A DNA stretch of 64,000 nt from NCBI GenBank assembly GCA_002418205.1, contig DIDP01000008.1:7070-71069 (forward strand), written 5' to 3'. Origin of the DNA: Anaerolineales bacterium UBA5797 (GTDB lineage Bacteria; Chloroflexota; Anaerolineae; Anaerolineales; Villigracilaceae). A program made the translations under genes and the position numbers. Every line of letters begins with the position of its first letter. The first letter of the stretch is position 1. Positions 37,521-46,614 of this stretch are shown here, one piece after another. The notes under the pieces were generated by a model, which made no database searches, was not told the origin of the DNA, and saw nothing but the letters and a program-made list of their open reading frames with translations.

Positions 37521-38645
37521 CTAATTGACCAGTTCTTCGTCCGGCGGGCATAATTCCTGCGCTGAGGCGAACAGCTTTGATGAAGAGTCGACTTCCTTGA
37601 AATATCTCTTCTGGAAAAAGAACGCCACGTTCACCAGACCGATCATCACGGGGACTTCGATCAACGGACCGATCACCGCCGCGAATGCCGCGCCTGAGTT
37701 GATGCCAAAGACTGCCACCGCAACGGCTATGGCTAATTCGAAGTTGTTGCTTGCGGCAGTGAATGAAAGCGTGGTGGTTTTGGAGTAGTCCGCTCCAATG
37801 GTGTGCCCCATGAAGAATGAGACCAGGAACATGACCACGAAGTAGATCAACAGCGGAATGGCGATCCGTACCACATCGAGCGGGAGTTCGACGATCACAT
37901 CGCCTTTGAGCGAGAACATGACCACGATGGTGAACAATAACGCGATCAGCGTCATTGGGCTGATTCTGGGGATAAATACCTTTGAGTACCATTCCCTGCC
38001 CCTCACACGGATCATGATGAAGCGCGTCAGGAAGCCCGCGATGAATGGAATGCCGAGATAAATAAAGACGCTTTTGGCGATTTCGTCGATGGTGATCTCC
38101 ACGATGTTGCCTGTCAATCCGAACCATGTCGGCAGGACGGTGATGAAGACGTAGGCATACACGCTGTAGAACAGCACCTGAAAGATACTGTTGAACGCGA
38201 CCAGCCCCGCCGCGTATTCGTTATCGCCCTTTGCCAGTTCGTTCCACACAATCACCATCGCAATGCAACGCGCCAGACCGATGAGGATCAATCCCGTCAT
38301 ATATTCGGGATAGCCGCGCAAAAAGACCATTGCCAGCACGAACATCAAAATGGGACCGATCACCCAGTTCTGCACGAGTGAAAGCCCGAGAATTTTCCAA
38401 TTGCGGAACACATCGCCCAGTTCATCGTAATGCACCTTCGCCAGTGGCGGATACATCATCAGGATCAAGCCGATGGCGATCGGGATGTTGGTCGTGCCAA
38501 CCGAGACCGCGGTGTTGAAATCCGCAACGGATTTTGGGAAAAGAAATCCGATTCCCACCCCCGTTGCCATCGCGAGAAAAATCCACAACGTCAGGTAACG
38601 GTCCAGGGTGGAAAGCTTCTTGGCACTATCTTGTTTCTGGGTCAT
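37521..38645 (-). CDS. acr3: ACR3-type arsenite efflux permease
   Basis: ACR3 expels arsenite with the proton gradient. The 374-residue protein has about ten helices, and the ACR3 signatures GLILMMYPPLAKVHYDELGD and IGLARCIAMVIVWNELAKGD, with the essential Cys at about residue 127. It is the last gene of the arsR-permease-thioredoxin-acr3 group on the minus strand. No arsenate reductase (ArsC) or methyltransferase (ArsM) gene is present in the group, so arsenate reduction must rely on another enzyme. The stop codon lies two bases from the terminator shared with the MIP gene. Confidence 0.93.
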   Translation of the reverse strand: MTQKQDSAKKLSTLDRYLTLWIFLAMATGVGIGFLFPKSVADFNTAVSVGTTNIPIAIGLILMMYPPLAKVHYDELGDVFRNWKILGLSLVQNWVIGPILMFVLAMVFLRGYPEYMTGLILIGLARCIAMVIVWNELAKGDNEYAAGLVAFNSIFQVLFYSVYAYVFITVLPTWFGLTGNIVEITIDEIAKSVFIYLGIPFIAGFLTRFIMIRVRGREWYSKVFIPRISPMTLIALLFTIVVMFSLKGDVIVELPLDVVRIAIPLLIYFVVMFLVSFFMGHTIGADYSKTTTLSFTAASNNFELAIAVAVAVFGINSGAAFAAVIGPLIEVPVMIGLVNVAFFFQKRYFKEVDSSSKLFASAQELCPPDEELVN

Positions 38646-38708
38646 GGGTACTCCAGATAGGGATTCATCGCGAACGTTGATATTGCAAGATTATCGTTTT
38701 GTTAACAG

Positions 38709-38960
38709 TCACGCCGTTTCCAGCGCGTTCGCCAGCCACGTGGCGACTTCGGCGGGAGTGGGGATTCGTCCCGATGAGACTAGTTTTTCGTTGATGACCA
38801 GACCGGGCGTGGAAAGAACGTTGTAGGACGCGATGTCGTTGTAATCGGTCACTTTGACCACATCCGCTTCGATGCCCATATCAGAAACGACTTTACGGGC
38901 GATCTGTTCCACGCGTTTGCAATTGGCACAACCCGAACCTAGGACCTTGATGGTGAGCAT
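38709..38960 (-). CDS. mini-thioredoxin (redox-active disulfide protein)
   Basis: The 83-residue protein begins MLTIKVLGSGCANCKRVEQI, with the CxxC motif of the thioredoxin fold, and has the cis-proline segment STPGLVINEKLV. This is the typical size and form of the small thioredoxins found next to YraQ/ArsP permeases and ars genes. It lies 25 bases downstream of the permease gene and 63 bases upstream of acr3. It may reduce or deliver the metalloid or keep the permease cysteines reduced; this is inferred from context. Confidence 0.88.
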   Translation of the reverse strand: MLTIKVLGSGCANCKRVEQIARKVVSDMGIEADVVKVTDYNDIASYNVLSTPGLVINEKLVSSGRIPTPAEVATWLANALETA

Positions 38961-38984
38961 AAGGGACTCCTTTCGATATTTTGA

Positions 38985-40448
38985 TTAATGCGCAACCATT
39001 ATCTTTTGGCTGTTGCGGCGACTGACAAGCCATAATGCTCCCGAGAGCAGACTGATGAAGGAAACAAGATATAAAATGACCAATCCCATGCCTGTGCCGT
39101 CCATCCACGAGCCGTAGATGAGTCCGGCAAGGGTGCTGAACAATGCGACCCAAGCGACATACACCCAGGCTTTGAAGCGTCCGATGATTGCGGCGGTGAT
39201 GAGGATGCTTTGCAGGCTGAGTTCGGGATCGGAGATGAGATACGCGAGCAACGGTCCGCGGTGCATGCCGAGCTGCAGGAACATCTGCGCGATGGGGACT
39301 TCGACCAGAGTGGGGAAGTACATGAACACCCCAAAGACCACGCCGATGAAATTTCCGGGCAATGTGTTCTGACCCGCGAGCGCTTCGATCCATTCGGGGC
39401 GGATCAATTCGCGGATGATACCCACAATAAAAACTCCCACGATCAACAGCGGGAAGATCTGTTTGACGAACTTCCACGATTCCCAAAGGAAGTCACGGGT
39501 TTCGTCTTCGGTCAGTTTTTTCTTGAGCATCCAAGCCAAAGCGATGACGGAGAGCGACACGCCGAGGAATTTTCCCGTGATGCTGATGGTCAGTCCATTT
39601 GGATGCGGCGTCATGCCGAGTGCGGCGATCAGAAGCGTGAGACCCACGAGCGCGGTGGAAATCCATGTCCAGATGTTGAATCCATCGAAGATGTTTTCAA
39701 TCCCCTTCCATGAGGCAAGCCCGATCAGAGCCAGCATACCGATGAGAATCGCACCCTGTGCCGTAACGCCTTCCTCGCCTCTTGAGGGATCGAATGGAAC
39801 CAGGCGATAAAGATAATCCTGGAAACCATCCATGCCGCGGATGGGGAGCGTGATCTCCGCGTAAGAATGTTTTAGAAAATCGAATTGGAATGTGCCCGCA
39901 ATTAACAAGGCAACCAGGAGAAGAAGAAAAATGACGGAGCTGCGGCGCATCGCGGCTTGACCGGCGAACATCGCATCGGTGGCGGCATCGTGTTCCGCGT
40001 CCGCGCGCTGGAAGAGCAGCGCCATTATGATGCCAATGCCGATGCCGAACGCCAGCGAAAGGACAAGCCGGGCGATGGCAAGGTCCATGCCGATGACGCC
40101 GCCGGTGTACACCAGTGCGAGGATGTTGATGGCAGGCGCGACGAAGAGGAACGTAACAGCGGGTCCCAACCCCGCACCTTTTTTGTAGATCCCTGCGAAG
40201 AGCGGAATGACCGTGCAGGAACAGACTGCCAGCAGAAATCCCGCCAACGCCGATGCTGGATAGGAAATGTATTTGGGCGTGTTGCGTCCCAGAAAACGAG
40301 TGACCGTTTCCTTTGGGATGAGGGCGGTCATGGCGCCTGCGATGTAGAAGGCAGGCAGTAGACATAAAAGCACGTGCGCCGCGAGATAGGAGGCGAGATT
40401 TCCCAACCCGGCATGGAGCAGGTCAGTGATCGATGAAGGAAGGTTCAT
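38985..40448 (-). CDS. YraQ/ArsP-like permease
   Basis: The 487-residue membrane protein belongs to the permease group with YraQ and ArsP. The signatures are FLLAVCSCTVIPLFAGIYKK and VTFLFVAPAINILALVYTGG near the first repeat, and a second similar region (FGVFMYFPTLVEVPIAQMFL, LISDPELSLQS) near the C-terminus, consistent with internal duplication. The middle holds a charged soluble segment. ArsP members export organoarsenicals such as methyl- and phenylarsenite. The start overlaps the arsR stop by four bases, so the gene is coupled to arsR and should respond to arsenic. Confidence 0.85.
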   Translation of the reverse strand: MNLPSSITDLLHAGLGNLASYLAAHVLLCLLPAFYIAGAMTALIPKETVTRFLGRNTPKYISYPASALAGFLLAVCSCTVIPLFAGIYKKGAGLGPAVTFLFVAPAINILALVYTGGVIGMDLAIARLVLSLAFGIGIGIIMALLFQRADAEHDAATDAMFAGQAAMRRSSVIFLLLLVALLIAGTFQFDFLKHSYAEITLPIRGMDGFQDYLYRLVPFDPSRGEEGVTAQGAILIGMLALIGLASWKGIENIFDGFNIWTWISTALVGLTLLIAALGMTPHPNGLTISITGKFLGVSLSVIALAWMLKKKLTEDETRDFLWESWKFVKQIFPLLIVGVFIVGIIRELIRPEWIEALAGQNTLPGNFIGVVFGVFMYFPTLVEVPIAQMFLQLGMHRGPLLAYLISDPELSLQSILITAAIIGRFKAWVYVAWVALFSTLAGLIYGSWMDGTGMGLVILYLVSFISLLSGALWLVSRRNSQKIMVAH

Positions 40449-40843
40449 GCTGTTTTCAGGCTTTCAACAGGGATCGATACAGGCGCGCAGTGCGGACATT
40501 CACAGGAAGGGATTGTCCGGGTGTTGGTGAGCGCGGAAACGGATTCGGCGGAGAGTCCGCTCAGGCGGGCGGAGGCAGTGACGAGGTCCAATATGGAGGC
40601 GTCTTTCAGGCTGTAGAAGATGTAACGTCCCTCGCGGCGGTCCTGTAAAATATCCGCTTTGCGCAGGGCCATCAGATGCTGGGAGATATATGCCTGTCTC
40701 CAGCCGAGCGCGGCTTCGAGGTGACACACGCAGGCTTCACCGGTGCCGATGGCGAGCAGGATGCCGATGCGTTGGGGCGAGGCGATGGCGGAGAGTGGCG
40801 ATGCGATCTGTCTGGAAATTTGCGGGAGGGTTTGTTTTTTCAT
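40445..40843 (-). CDS. arsR: ArsR-family metalloregulator
   Basis: This 132-residue winged-helix repressor has the recognition helix in RQAYISQHLMALRKADILQD and the wing RREGRYIFYSLKD. The metalloid-binding cysteines are C38 and C40 in GEACVCHLE, matching the ArsR box, and there is a further cysteine group C114/C116/C119 (SCECPHC) at the C-terminus, like the third ligand of several ArsR variants. The start at ATG 40843 is chosen over an upstream extension. A perfect palindrome overlaps the start codon and would allow autorepression. It heads the arsenic operon. Confidence 0.92.
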   Translation of the reverse strand: MKKQTLPQISRQIASPLSAIASPQRIGILLAIGTGEACVCHLEAALGWRQAYISQHLMALRKADILQDRREGRYIFYSLKDASILDLVTASARLSGLSAESVSALTNTRTIPSCECPHCAPVSIPVESLKTA

Positions 40844-40852
40844 ATTTATGAA
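40839..40852. promoter_or_regulatory. palindrome at the arsR start, candidate operator
   Basis: TTCATA-TT-TATGAA is a perfect inverted repeat that overlaps the ATG of arsR. ArsR repressors usually bind AT-rich dyads close to their own start. Confidence 0.55.
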
Positions 40853-40982
40853 CCTGAATATATTGTAGCGATACATTCCGGAATTTGAATATAACGAATG
40901 TCATCTCGCGGGTCGCCGAATCTCCTGAAATCCCTGCCGGGTTTTGTTATACAATTGGGATGAATTCATTGTGAGGTGGACC

Positions 40983-42491
40983 ATGCCGGAATATATTGCC
41001 GCAATCGACCAGGGCACGACCAGCACTCGTTTTATGATTTTCGATCATGGGGGAAATGTGATCGCAGTGGATCAAAAGGAACATCAACAAATTTATCCCA
41101 GGCCCGGCTGGGTGGAGCATGACCCGTTGGAGATCTGGGAACGGACTCGGGAGGTGATGCGCGGCGCGTTGGCGAAAGCCGGATGTGCTGCCTCGGACAT
41201 TGCCGCGGTCGGCATTACGAACCAGCGTGAGACGACGGTGGTATGGGAAAAGTCCACGGGCAAGCCGATCTACAATGCCATCGTCTGGCAGGACACGCGG
41301 ACGGATGGGATCATCAATGAGCTTGCCAAAGATGGTGGACAGGACCGCTTCAGACTCAAGACCGGCCTGCCTCTCGCCACCTATTTTTCCGGTCCCAAGC
41401 TGAAATGGATCCTCGACAGCGTGGACGGCGCGCGCGCCAAAGCCGAAAACGGGGACCTGTTGTTCGGCAACATCGATACATGGCTCATTTGGAATCTGAC
41501 GGGTGTGCATGTCACCGATGTGACCAATGCCTCGCGTACGATGTTGATGAACATCAACACATTGGATTGGGATGAGGAAATTTTGGAGATCCTCGATATT
41601 CCGCGCGCGGTGTTGCCGGCGATCAAATCGTCTTCTGAAATTTATGGTCATATTGACGCTCGAGGCGGCGTCCTCGCCGCCGGGGAGGGCGGCGGGAGCG
41701 TGCCAATCGCCGGTGACCTCGGTGACCAGCACGCCGCGTTGTTCGGGCAGACCTGTTTCAGTCCCGGCGAGGCGAAGAACACCTACGGCACGGGCTGTTT
41801 TATGTTGATGAATACGGGCGAGACCCCTGTCGCTTCGAAATCGGGGTTGCTCACGACAATGGGATACAAGATCGGAGATCAAAAAGCGGTTTATGTACTG
41901 GAAGGCTCGATTGCGATCACGGGCGCGTTGATCCAGTGGCTGAGGGACAATTTGGGGCTGATCCAATCGTCGGCTGAGGTGGAGGCGCTGGCGAAGTCTG
42001 TGGAGGACAACGGCGGGATCTATTTCGTCCCGGCGTTCAGTGGATTGTTTGCTCCCTATTGGAAGTCGGATGCGCGCGGCGCGATCGTCGGGATGACGCG
42101 TTACGTCAACAAGGGGCACCTCGCCCGTGCCGCCCTTGAAGCGACCGCCTACCAGACGCGCGAAGTGTTGGACGCAATGGAAACAGATTCGGGTGTCAGG
42201 TTGACCGCCCTCAAGGTGGATGGCGGCATGGTGTTCAATGAACTGCTCATGCAATTCCAGTCCGACATTCTGGATGTGCCGGTCATCCGTCCAAAGGTCG
42301 CCGAGACGACCGCGCTGGGCGCGGCCTACGCGGCGGGACTCGCCGTGGGTTTTTGGAAGGACTATGAGGAATTACGGAAGAATTGGGTGAAGGACAGGGA
42401 GTGGCAGCCGTCAATGGACACGGAACTGCGAAAGAAGTTATACTCAGGTTGGAAGAAGGCTGTTACGCGTACATTCGATTGGGTTGAATAA
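40983..42491 (+). CDS. glpK: glycerol kinase
   Basis: GlpK phosphorylates glycerol to sn-glycerol 3-phosphate with ATP. The FGGY-kinase signature YIAAIDQGTTSTRFMIFDH opens the protein. GITNQRETTVVWEKSTGKPI and YNAIVWQDTRTD hold substrate contacts, and GTGCFMLMNTG and KVDGGMVFNELLMQFQSDIL form the later FGGY motifs. The length of about 502 residues is normal. The ATG at 40983 has GAGG nearby and gives the family N-terminus; an upstream extension from 40944 is unlikely. glpD follows 63 bases later, so the two form a glycerol-catabolic unit. Confidence 0.96.
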   Translation: MPEYIAAIDQGTTSTRFMIFDHGGNVIAVDQKEHQQIYPRPGWVEHDPLEIWERTREVMRGALAKAGCAASDIAAVGITNQRETTVVWEKSTGKPIYNAIVWQDTRTDGIINELAKDGGQDRFRLKTGLPLATYFSGPKLKWILDSVDGARAKAENGDLLFGNIDTWLIWNLTGVHVTDVTNASRTMLMNINTLDWDEEILEILDIPRAVLPAIKSSSEIYGHIDARGGVLAAGEGGGSVPIAGDLGDQHAALFGQTCFSPGEAKNTYGTGCFMLMNTGETPVASKSGLLTTMGYKIGDQKAVYVLEGSIAITGALIQWLRDNLGLIQSSAEVEALAKSVEDNGGIYFVPAFSGLFAPYWKSDARGAIVGMTRYVNKGHLARAALEATAYQTREVLDAMETDSGVRLTALKVDGGMVFNELLMQFQSDILDVPVIRPKVAETTALGAAYAAGLAVGFWKDYEELRKNWVKDREWQPSMDTELRKKLYSGWKKAVTRTFDWVE

Positions 42492-42554
42492 GATTCCATG
42501 TTCCATGTATCAGGTTGTTGGCTGACATGGAATCCGATACTTGAAACGGCATAT

Positions 42555-44246
42555 ATGAACCGAGAAGAAACTTTTTCGCATCTTAAAGAAAATCCTGAAG
42601 TCTCCGTCTTGATCGTGGGCGGGGGCATCAACGGACTGGGCGTGTTTCGCGACCTTGCAATGAACGGCGTGGATGTATTGCTCGTGGAGCGCGAGGATTT
42701 CTGTTCGGGCGCCAGCGCGGCCTCCTCCCATATGGCGCATGGCGGCATCCGCTATCTTGAGAACGGGGAATTCCGTCTTGTGCGTGAGGCGGTGCGTGAA
42801 CGAAATCTCATGCTGCAGAACGCGCCGCACATCGTCAAGCCGCTCCCGACCACGATCCCGATGTTCAAATATTTCTCCGGTTTGTTGAATGCGCCCCTCA
42901 AGTTTTTTGGGTTGCTCGATAGACCCTCCGAACGCGGCTCGCTGGTCATCAAACTCGGATTGATGATGTACGATGCCTACACCGGCAGGCAGCGTACTGT
43001 TCCCAGGCACAAGTTTTATTCGAGAAGAAAATCGCTCGCAAAGTGGGATCAACTGAATCCGGAGGTCGTCAACACCGCCGTATATTATGATGGCGCGATC
43101 CTGCAGCCCGAACGCCTGGGCGTTGAACTGATGCTGGATGCGGAGGCGGAAAATCCTGACGCACATGCGCTTAATTACGTGAGCATGGTGGGCGGCAGCG
43201 AGGATACGATCATCCTGCGTGATGAGTTGACCGATGAAACGTACGACGTCCGCCCGAAACTCGTCATCAACGCCGCAGGTCCATGGATCGATATTTCGAA
43301 TCGCAAGATCGGTTTGTCCACGCGGTTTATTGGCGGCACCAAGGGCTCGCACATTGTTGTCAGGCATGATGAGCTTCGCAAGGCGATCGGCGAAAACGAG
43401 TTCTTCTTCGAGAACAAGGATGGTCGCATTGTGCTCATCTTCCCGTTGTTCGACCGCGTGTTGATCGGCACCACGGATACCCCGGTGGAACACCCCGATG
43501 ACGTGCGTTGCACGGATGAGGAGATCGAATATTTTCTGGACATGGTGAAACGCGTCTTTCCAAGCCTCAGCCTGTCCCGGGAAAATATTGTTTTTCAATT
43601 CTCAGGCGTTCGTCCGTTGCCCCATTCCTCGGCAAGGACGGCCGGGCAGATCTCACGTGACCACAGCATCGAAGTCCTCAGTGGCGACTGGACGAATCTG
43701 GCTTTTCCCGTTTATTCGCTGGTCGGCGGCAAGTGGACCTCCTTCCGTGCATTCGCGGAACAGGTGACGGACAAGGCGCTTGCCCGGCTCGGTTTGTCCC
43801 GCCAGAAAGATACCCGCAACCTGCCCATCGGCGGCGGACGCGGGTATCCGCGCGATGAGGAGGATGCCAGACGCCAGATCGAAAGTCTCTCCGCCTGGAC
43901 GGGTGTGGCGCGCGAACGTTTGAAGTACCTGTTCGAACGCTATGGAACGCGCGCCGAATCCATTGCGACTTTCATGAACGGGGGAACGGATTACATCCTC
44001 AGGACACTGCCCGATTACTCGCGGCGTGAGATCAGCTTCCTCATCCAGCACGAGAAGATCCATCACCTCGACGACTTCATCCTGCGGCGTTCGATGCTGG
44101 GAATGCTGGGTCACCTCACGCCTGGAATGCTCGAGGAACTTGCCGACGTGTTTAGCAATGTGCTCGGCTGGGATGCAGAGCGGAAGGCGGTCGAGGTGAC
44201 GCGCACATTGTCCATACTGGCGGACAGGCACGGGGTCCGTTTGTGA
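42555..44246 (+). CDS. glpD: aerobic glycerol-3-phosphate dehydrogenase
   Basis: GlpD oxidises glycerol 3-phosphate to dihydroxyacetone phosphate and passes electrons to the quinone pool. The FAD fingerprint VLIVGGGINGLGVFRDLAMN is near the N-terminus, followed by SGASAASSHMAHGGIRYLEN, typical of the family. GPWIDISNRK, VLIGTTDTPVEHPDDVRCTD and the C-terminal domain (RRSMLGMLGHLTPGMLEELA) follow. The start is taken at ATG 42555; 42498 is an alternative without a ribosome site. It pairs with glpK upstream. Quinol from this reaction could feed the bd oxidase. Confidence 0.94.
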   Translation: MNREETFSHLKENPEVSVLIVGGGINGLGVFRDLAMNGVDVLLVEREDFCSGASAASSHMAHGGIRYLENGEFRLVREAVRERNLMLQNAPHIVKPLPTTIPMFKYFSGLLNAPLKFFGLLDRPSERGSLVIKLGLMMYDAYTGRQRTVPRHKFYSRRKSLAKWDQLNPEVVNTAVYYDGAILQPERLGVELMLDAEAENPDAHALNYVSMVGGSEDTIILRDELTDETYDVRPKLVINAAGPWIDISNRKIGLSTRFIGGTKGSHIVVRHDELRKAIGENEFFFENKDGRIVLIFPLFDRVLIGTTDTPVEHPDDVRCTDEEIEYFLDMVKRVFPSLSLSRENIVFQFSGVRPLPHSSARTAGQISRDHSIEVLSGDWTNLAFPVYSLVGGKWTSFRAFAEQVTDKALARLGLSRQKDTRNLPIGGGRGYPRDEEDARRQIESLSAWTGVARERLKYLFERYGTRAESIATFMNGGTDYILRTLPDYSRREISFLIQHEKIHHLDDFILRRSMLGMLGHLTPGMLEELADVFSNVLGWDAERKAVEVTRTLSILADRHGVRL

Positions 44247-44269
44247 GGCGGAGACGAAAGTCAGACGAG

Positions 44270-44278
44270 TGGTAAAGT
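44270..44278 (+). promoter_or_regulatory. extended -10 box of the glycan island
   Basis: TGG-TAAAGT, preceded by CGAG, lies ten bases before the GT2 start at 44289. Nearly the same string CGAGTGGTAAAAT occurs before the second GT2 gene at 48757-48769. Neither gene has a ribosome-binding site. Confidence 0.45.
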
Positions 44279-44288
44279 TTAGTGGCTT

Positions 44289-45200
44289 ATGAATCTATCG
44301 ATCGTTGTCCCCGTATATCAAGGCGAATCTCTCATAGAGTCTTTGATTGAGCGTTTAGGCAGAACCCTCCCTTCGATTTCAGAAAAATTCGAGGTCATCC
44401 TTGTAAACGATGGCAGCCCTGATGGAAGTTGGCTTGTCATTGAGAGACTCTCCCATAAGTACCCTTGGGTGCGAGGAATCTGTTTGATGCGAAATTACGG
44501 CCAGCACAATGCAACGCTTTGTGGTGTGCGTTTGGCGCGTTACGATGTGACCATCACAATGGATCAGGATCTTCAGCATCCACCGGAGGCGATTCCTCTA
44601 TTGCTGGCAGAACTTGAAAAGGGGTTTGATGTAGTCTATGGCTCGCCTCGGAAACTTCCGCAGGGTATCATTCGGAACCTGTTGACCGCTGCCATTAAGA
44701 GGATTCTTTCGAGCATCATGGGCATCGATTCGGTGAAAAACATTTCTGCTTATCGCGCCTTTCATACCCGCCTTCGATCCGCTTTTGGAAATTTTCAAAG
44801 CCCAACAATGATCATTGATGTTTTACTTTCCTGGGGCACCACTCGTTTTACGTCTGTTGTGGTGGATATCTCTGAAGCCCGCTCTTCCAACTATTTTTTT
44901 CTGACATTGGTAAAGGCAGCGCTATTGATCCTGACCAGTTATAGTACCCGCCCATTGCGCCTTGCGAGCTGGATTGGCTTTATCATGACCCTCTTTGGGT
45001 TGGGTGTATTTGTTTATGTAATTGTCACCTATTTTACGCTTGGCAGCCTGCCAGGCTTTTCTTTCTTGGCATCCATCATTGCATTATTTAGTGGTACACA
45101 GCTTTTTACCCTGGGTATTATTGGCGAATACCTTGCCCGGATGTTCGATAGAAGCATGGACAAGCCTGCCTACGTCATTCAACAAATGGTGGGGGAGTAA
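44289..45200 (+). CDS. GT2 glycosyltransferase with C-terminal membrane helices
   Basis: The protein starts MNLSIVVPVYQGESLIESLI and has the GT2 motifs VNDGSPDGSW and TMDQDLQHPPEAIP, where the DxD-type acidic residues bind the nucleotide sugar. Two membrane helices follow near the C-terminus (LASWIGFIMTLFGLGVFVYV, ASIIALFSGTQLFTLGIIGE), as in DPM1/GtrB-like enzymes that make polyprenyl-phosphate sugars. The 303-residue length fits. The stop overlaps the start of the WbqC-like pseudogene (TAATG), which shows the two once formed one operon. Base composition from here to 48.7 kb is visibly more AT-rich. Confidence 0.88.
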   Translation: MNLSIVVPVYQGESLIESLIERLGRTLPSISEKFEVILVNDGSPDGSWLVIERLSHKYPWVRGICLMRNYGQHNATLCGVRLARYDVTITMDQDLQHPPEAIPLLLAELEKGFDVVYGSPRKLPQGIIRNLLTAAIKRILSSIMGIDSVKNISAYRAFHTRLRSAFGNFQSPTMIIDVLLSWGTTRFTSVVVDISEARSSNYFFLTLVKAALLILTSYSTRPLRLASWIGFIMTLFGLGVFVYVIVTYFTLGSLPGFSFLASIIALFSGTQLFTLGIIGEYLARMFDRSMDKPAYVIQQMVGE

Positions 45201-45858
45201 TGAACGTCGGTATACTACGACCCTCCCGTATTCCCTGCGTGGTTATTTTGATCAGATACGCCGGGGGATCTTTTATTTACGATGATGTTCAGTACGGCAA
45301 CCATGGTGTGCGAAATCGCAACCAGGTAATGCCTCATCATGGAGGCAGTGGTTGACGATTCCTATGTATGCTAAAAGTGTCACATTGGTCCCCCCATTTG
45401 TGATGTACAAATTGACTGGTCAAATCCATGACCCCAAAAACATCGTAAGGCTATAACAATTTCTTATTTCAAGGAATATTTGCCTTTATTTGAGAGTTTG
45501 TATCAGCGTCATGATGAGTACTTTGCTGATTTCACCGTTGAAACATCGATTCTCCTGGATCGTGAACTGGGATTCGCTCTTTCCCGTTTTTTGTGTTCAT
45601 CGGAGTTGTCAAACCTTGAGAGACAAAAGACCGATCGGGTGATCAGTGTTCTGAAAAAGACTGGAGCCAAATATTACATCTGTAGACCGTTGGCCAGTTT
45701 ATTATATGGAGCCCGATAAATTTTTCAAAGCGGGAATTACATGTGAAGATTTGCAATATAATTATCCGGATTACCGGCAGCTGTATCCGCCATGCGGTGC
45801 CCATGTATCGGTTTTGGATTTGTTGTTGATAGCCGGAAAAGTATCCAGCAGGTATTAA
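45200..45858 (+). pseudogene. frameshifted WbqC-family gene
   Basis: Three frames together give a WbqC-like protein. The first piece from ATG 45200 reads MNVGILRPSRIPCVVILIRY and FIYDDVQYGNHGVRNRNQV, then a shift leads to WLTIPMYAKSV. A second piece (about 45462-45719) reads YFKEYLPLFESLYQRHDEYF, RELGFALSRFLCSSELSNLE and KTDRVISVLKKTGAKYYIC. A third frame reads MEPDKFFKAGITCEDLQYNY and PCGAHVSVLDLLLIAGKVS, ending at TAA 45856-45858. These match the order of WbqC proteins (FVIYDDVQY, NRN, SSEL-x-KT-R, SVIDLLFN). At least three frameshifts and internal stops make it non-functional. WbqC proteins belong to O-antigen-type glycan loci. Confidence 0.82.
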
Positions 45859-45916
45859 TAATGCTGTGAGTTTTTCGCCGTCTTTCAGAAATAGAGTCGG
45901 ATGATTGGAGACGAAG

Positions 45917-46546
45917 ATGTCGGATTCTTTTGACCTTAGCAAGATCATAAATTATTTCACTGAAAAACTTAATGAATATGGTGCTACATATCGAGGTGTT
46001 GACTACAATTCATATGAAGCACAAACAATACGTTTCTCCCAGCTATTGAAATTGATTGACCCCAGTCTGCGATATTCGTTGCTTGATTTTGGAAGCGCTT
46101 ATGGCATGATGTACGATTATTTAATTCACTTGGGGCACGATGTGCATTATGTAGGTTATGATATTGCCGATTCAATGATTGCAAAAGGACGTGAACTTTA
46201 CCCGGACAACCCGGATTGTTGGTTTACTAACAATATCGAGGAAGTACCGATGCTGGACTATGCTGTTGTCAGTGGTACGTTCAATCTGAAACTGGATGTA
46301 GACCCTGATATATGGACACAACTGGTGATTGATTCTTTAAATCAAATGAATGCCCATGCAACGAAGGGGATTGCATTTAATATGCTAACCGGTTATTCAG
46401 ATCCGGATCGAATGCGCCCCGACCTGTATTACGGCGATCCCTGTTTCTTTTTTGATTATTGCAAGAGGAATTTTTCAAGAAACGTTGCCCTTCTACATGA
46501 TTACAATCTCTTCGATTTCACAATCATTGTGCGGAAGGAAATGTGA
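45917..46546 (+). CDS. class I SAM-dependent methyltransferase
   Basis: The 209-residue protein has the SAM motif YSLLDFGSAYGMMYDYLIHL and, after the second strand, YVGYDIADSMIAKGRELYPD. The segment VVSGTFNLKLDVD replaces the usual motif near the active site. The start at ATG 45917 has GGAG six bases upstream; a TTG at 45905 is also in frame. It lies in the AT-rich glycan island, downstream of the WbqC pseudogene. The substrate is probably a sugar or nucleotide sugar, by context. Confidence 0.75.
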   Translation: MSDSFDLSKIINYFTEKLNEYGATYRGVDYNSYEAQTIRFSQLLKLIDPSLRYSLLDFGSAYGMMYDYLIHLGHDVHYVGYDIADSMIAKGRELYPDNPDCWFTNNIEEVPMLDYAVVSGTFNLKLDVDPDIWTQLVIDSLNQMNAHATKGIAFNMLTGYSDPDRMRPDLYYGDPCFFFDYCKRNFSRNVALLHDYNLFDFTIIVRKEM

Positions 46547-46614
46547 ATTGTATTGGGTTGCCATTTTGTCCAGAGAATATACTTTTGTGATGACAGGATA
46601 ATCAGAGATCATCC

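Noticed and set aside
40947..42254. Minus-strand frame of 435 codons opposite glpK
   Set aside because: glpK motifs prove the plus strand is coding; the antisense product is without domains.
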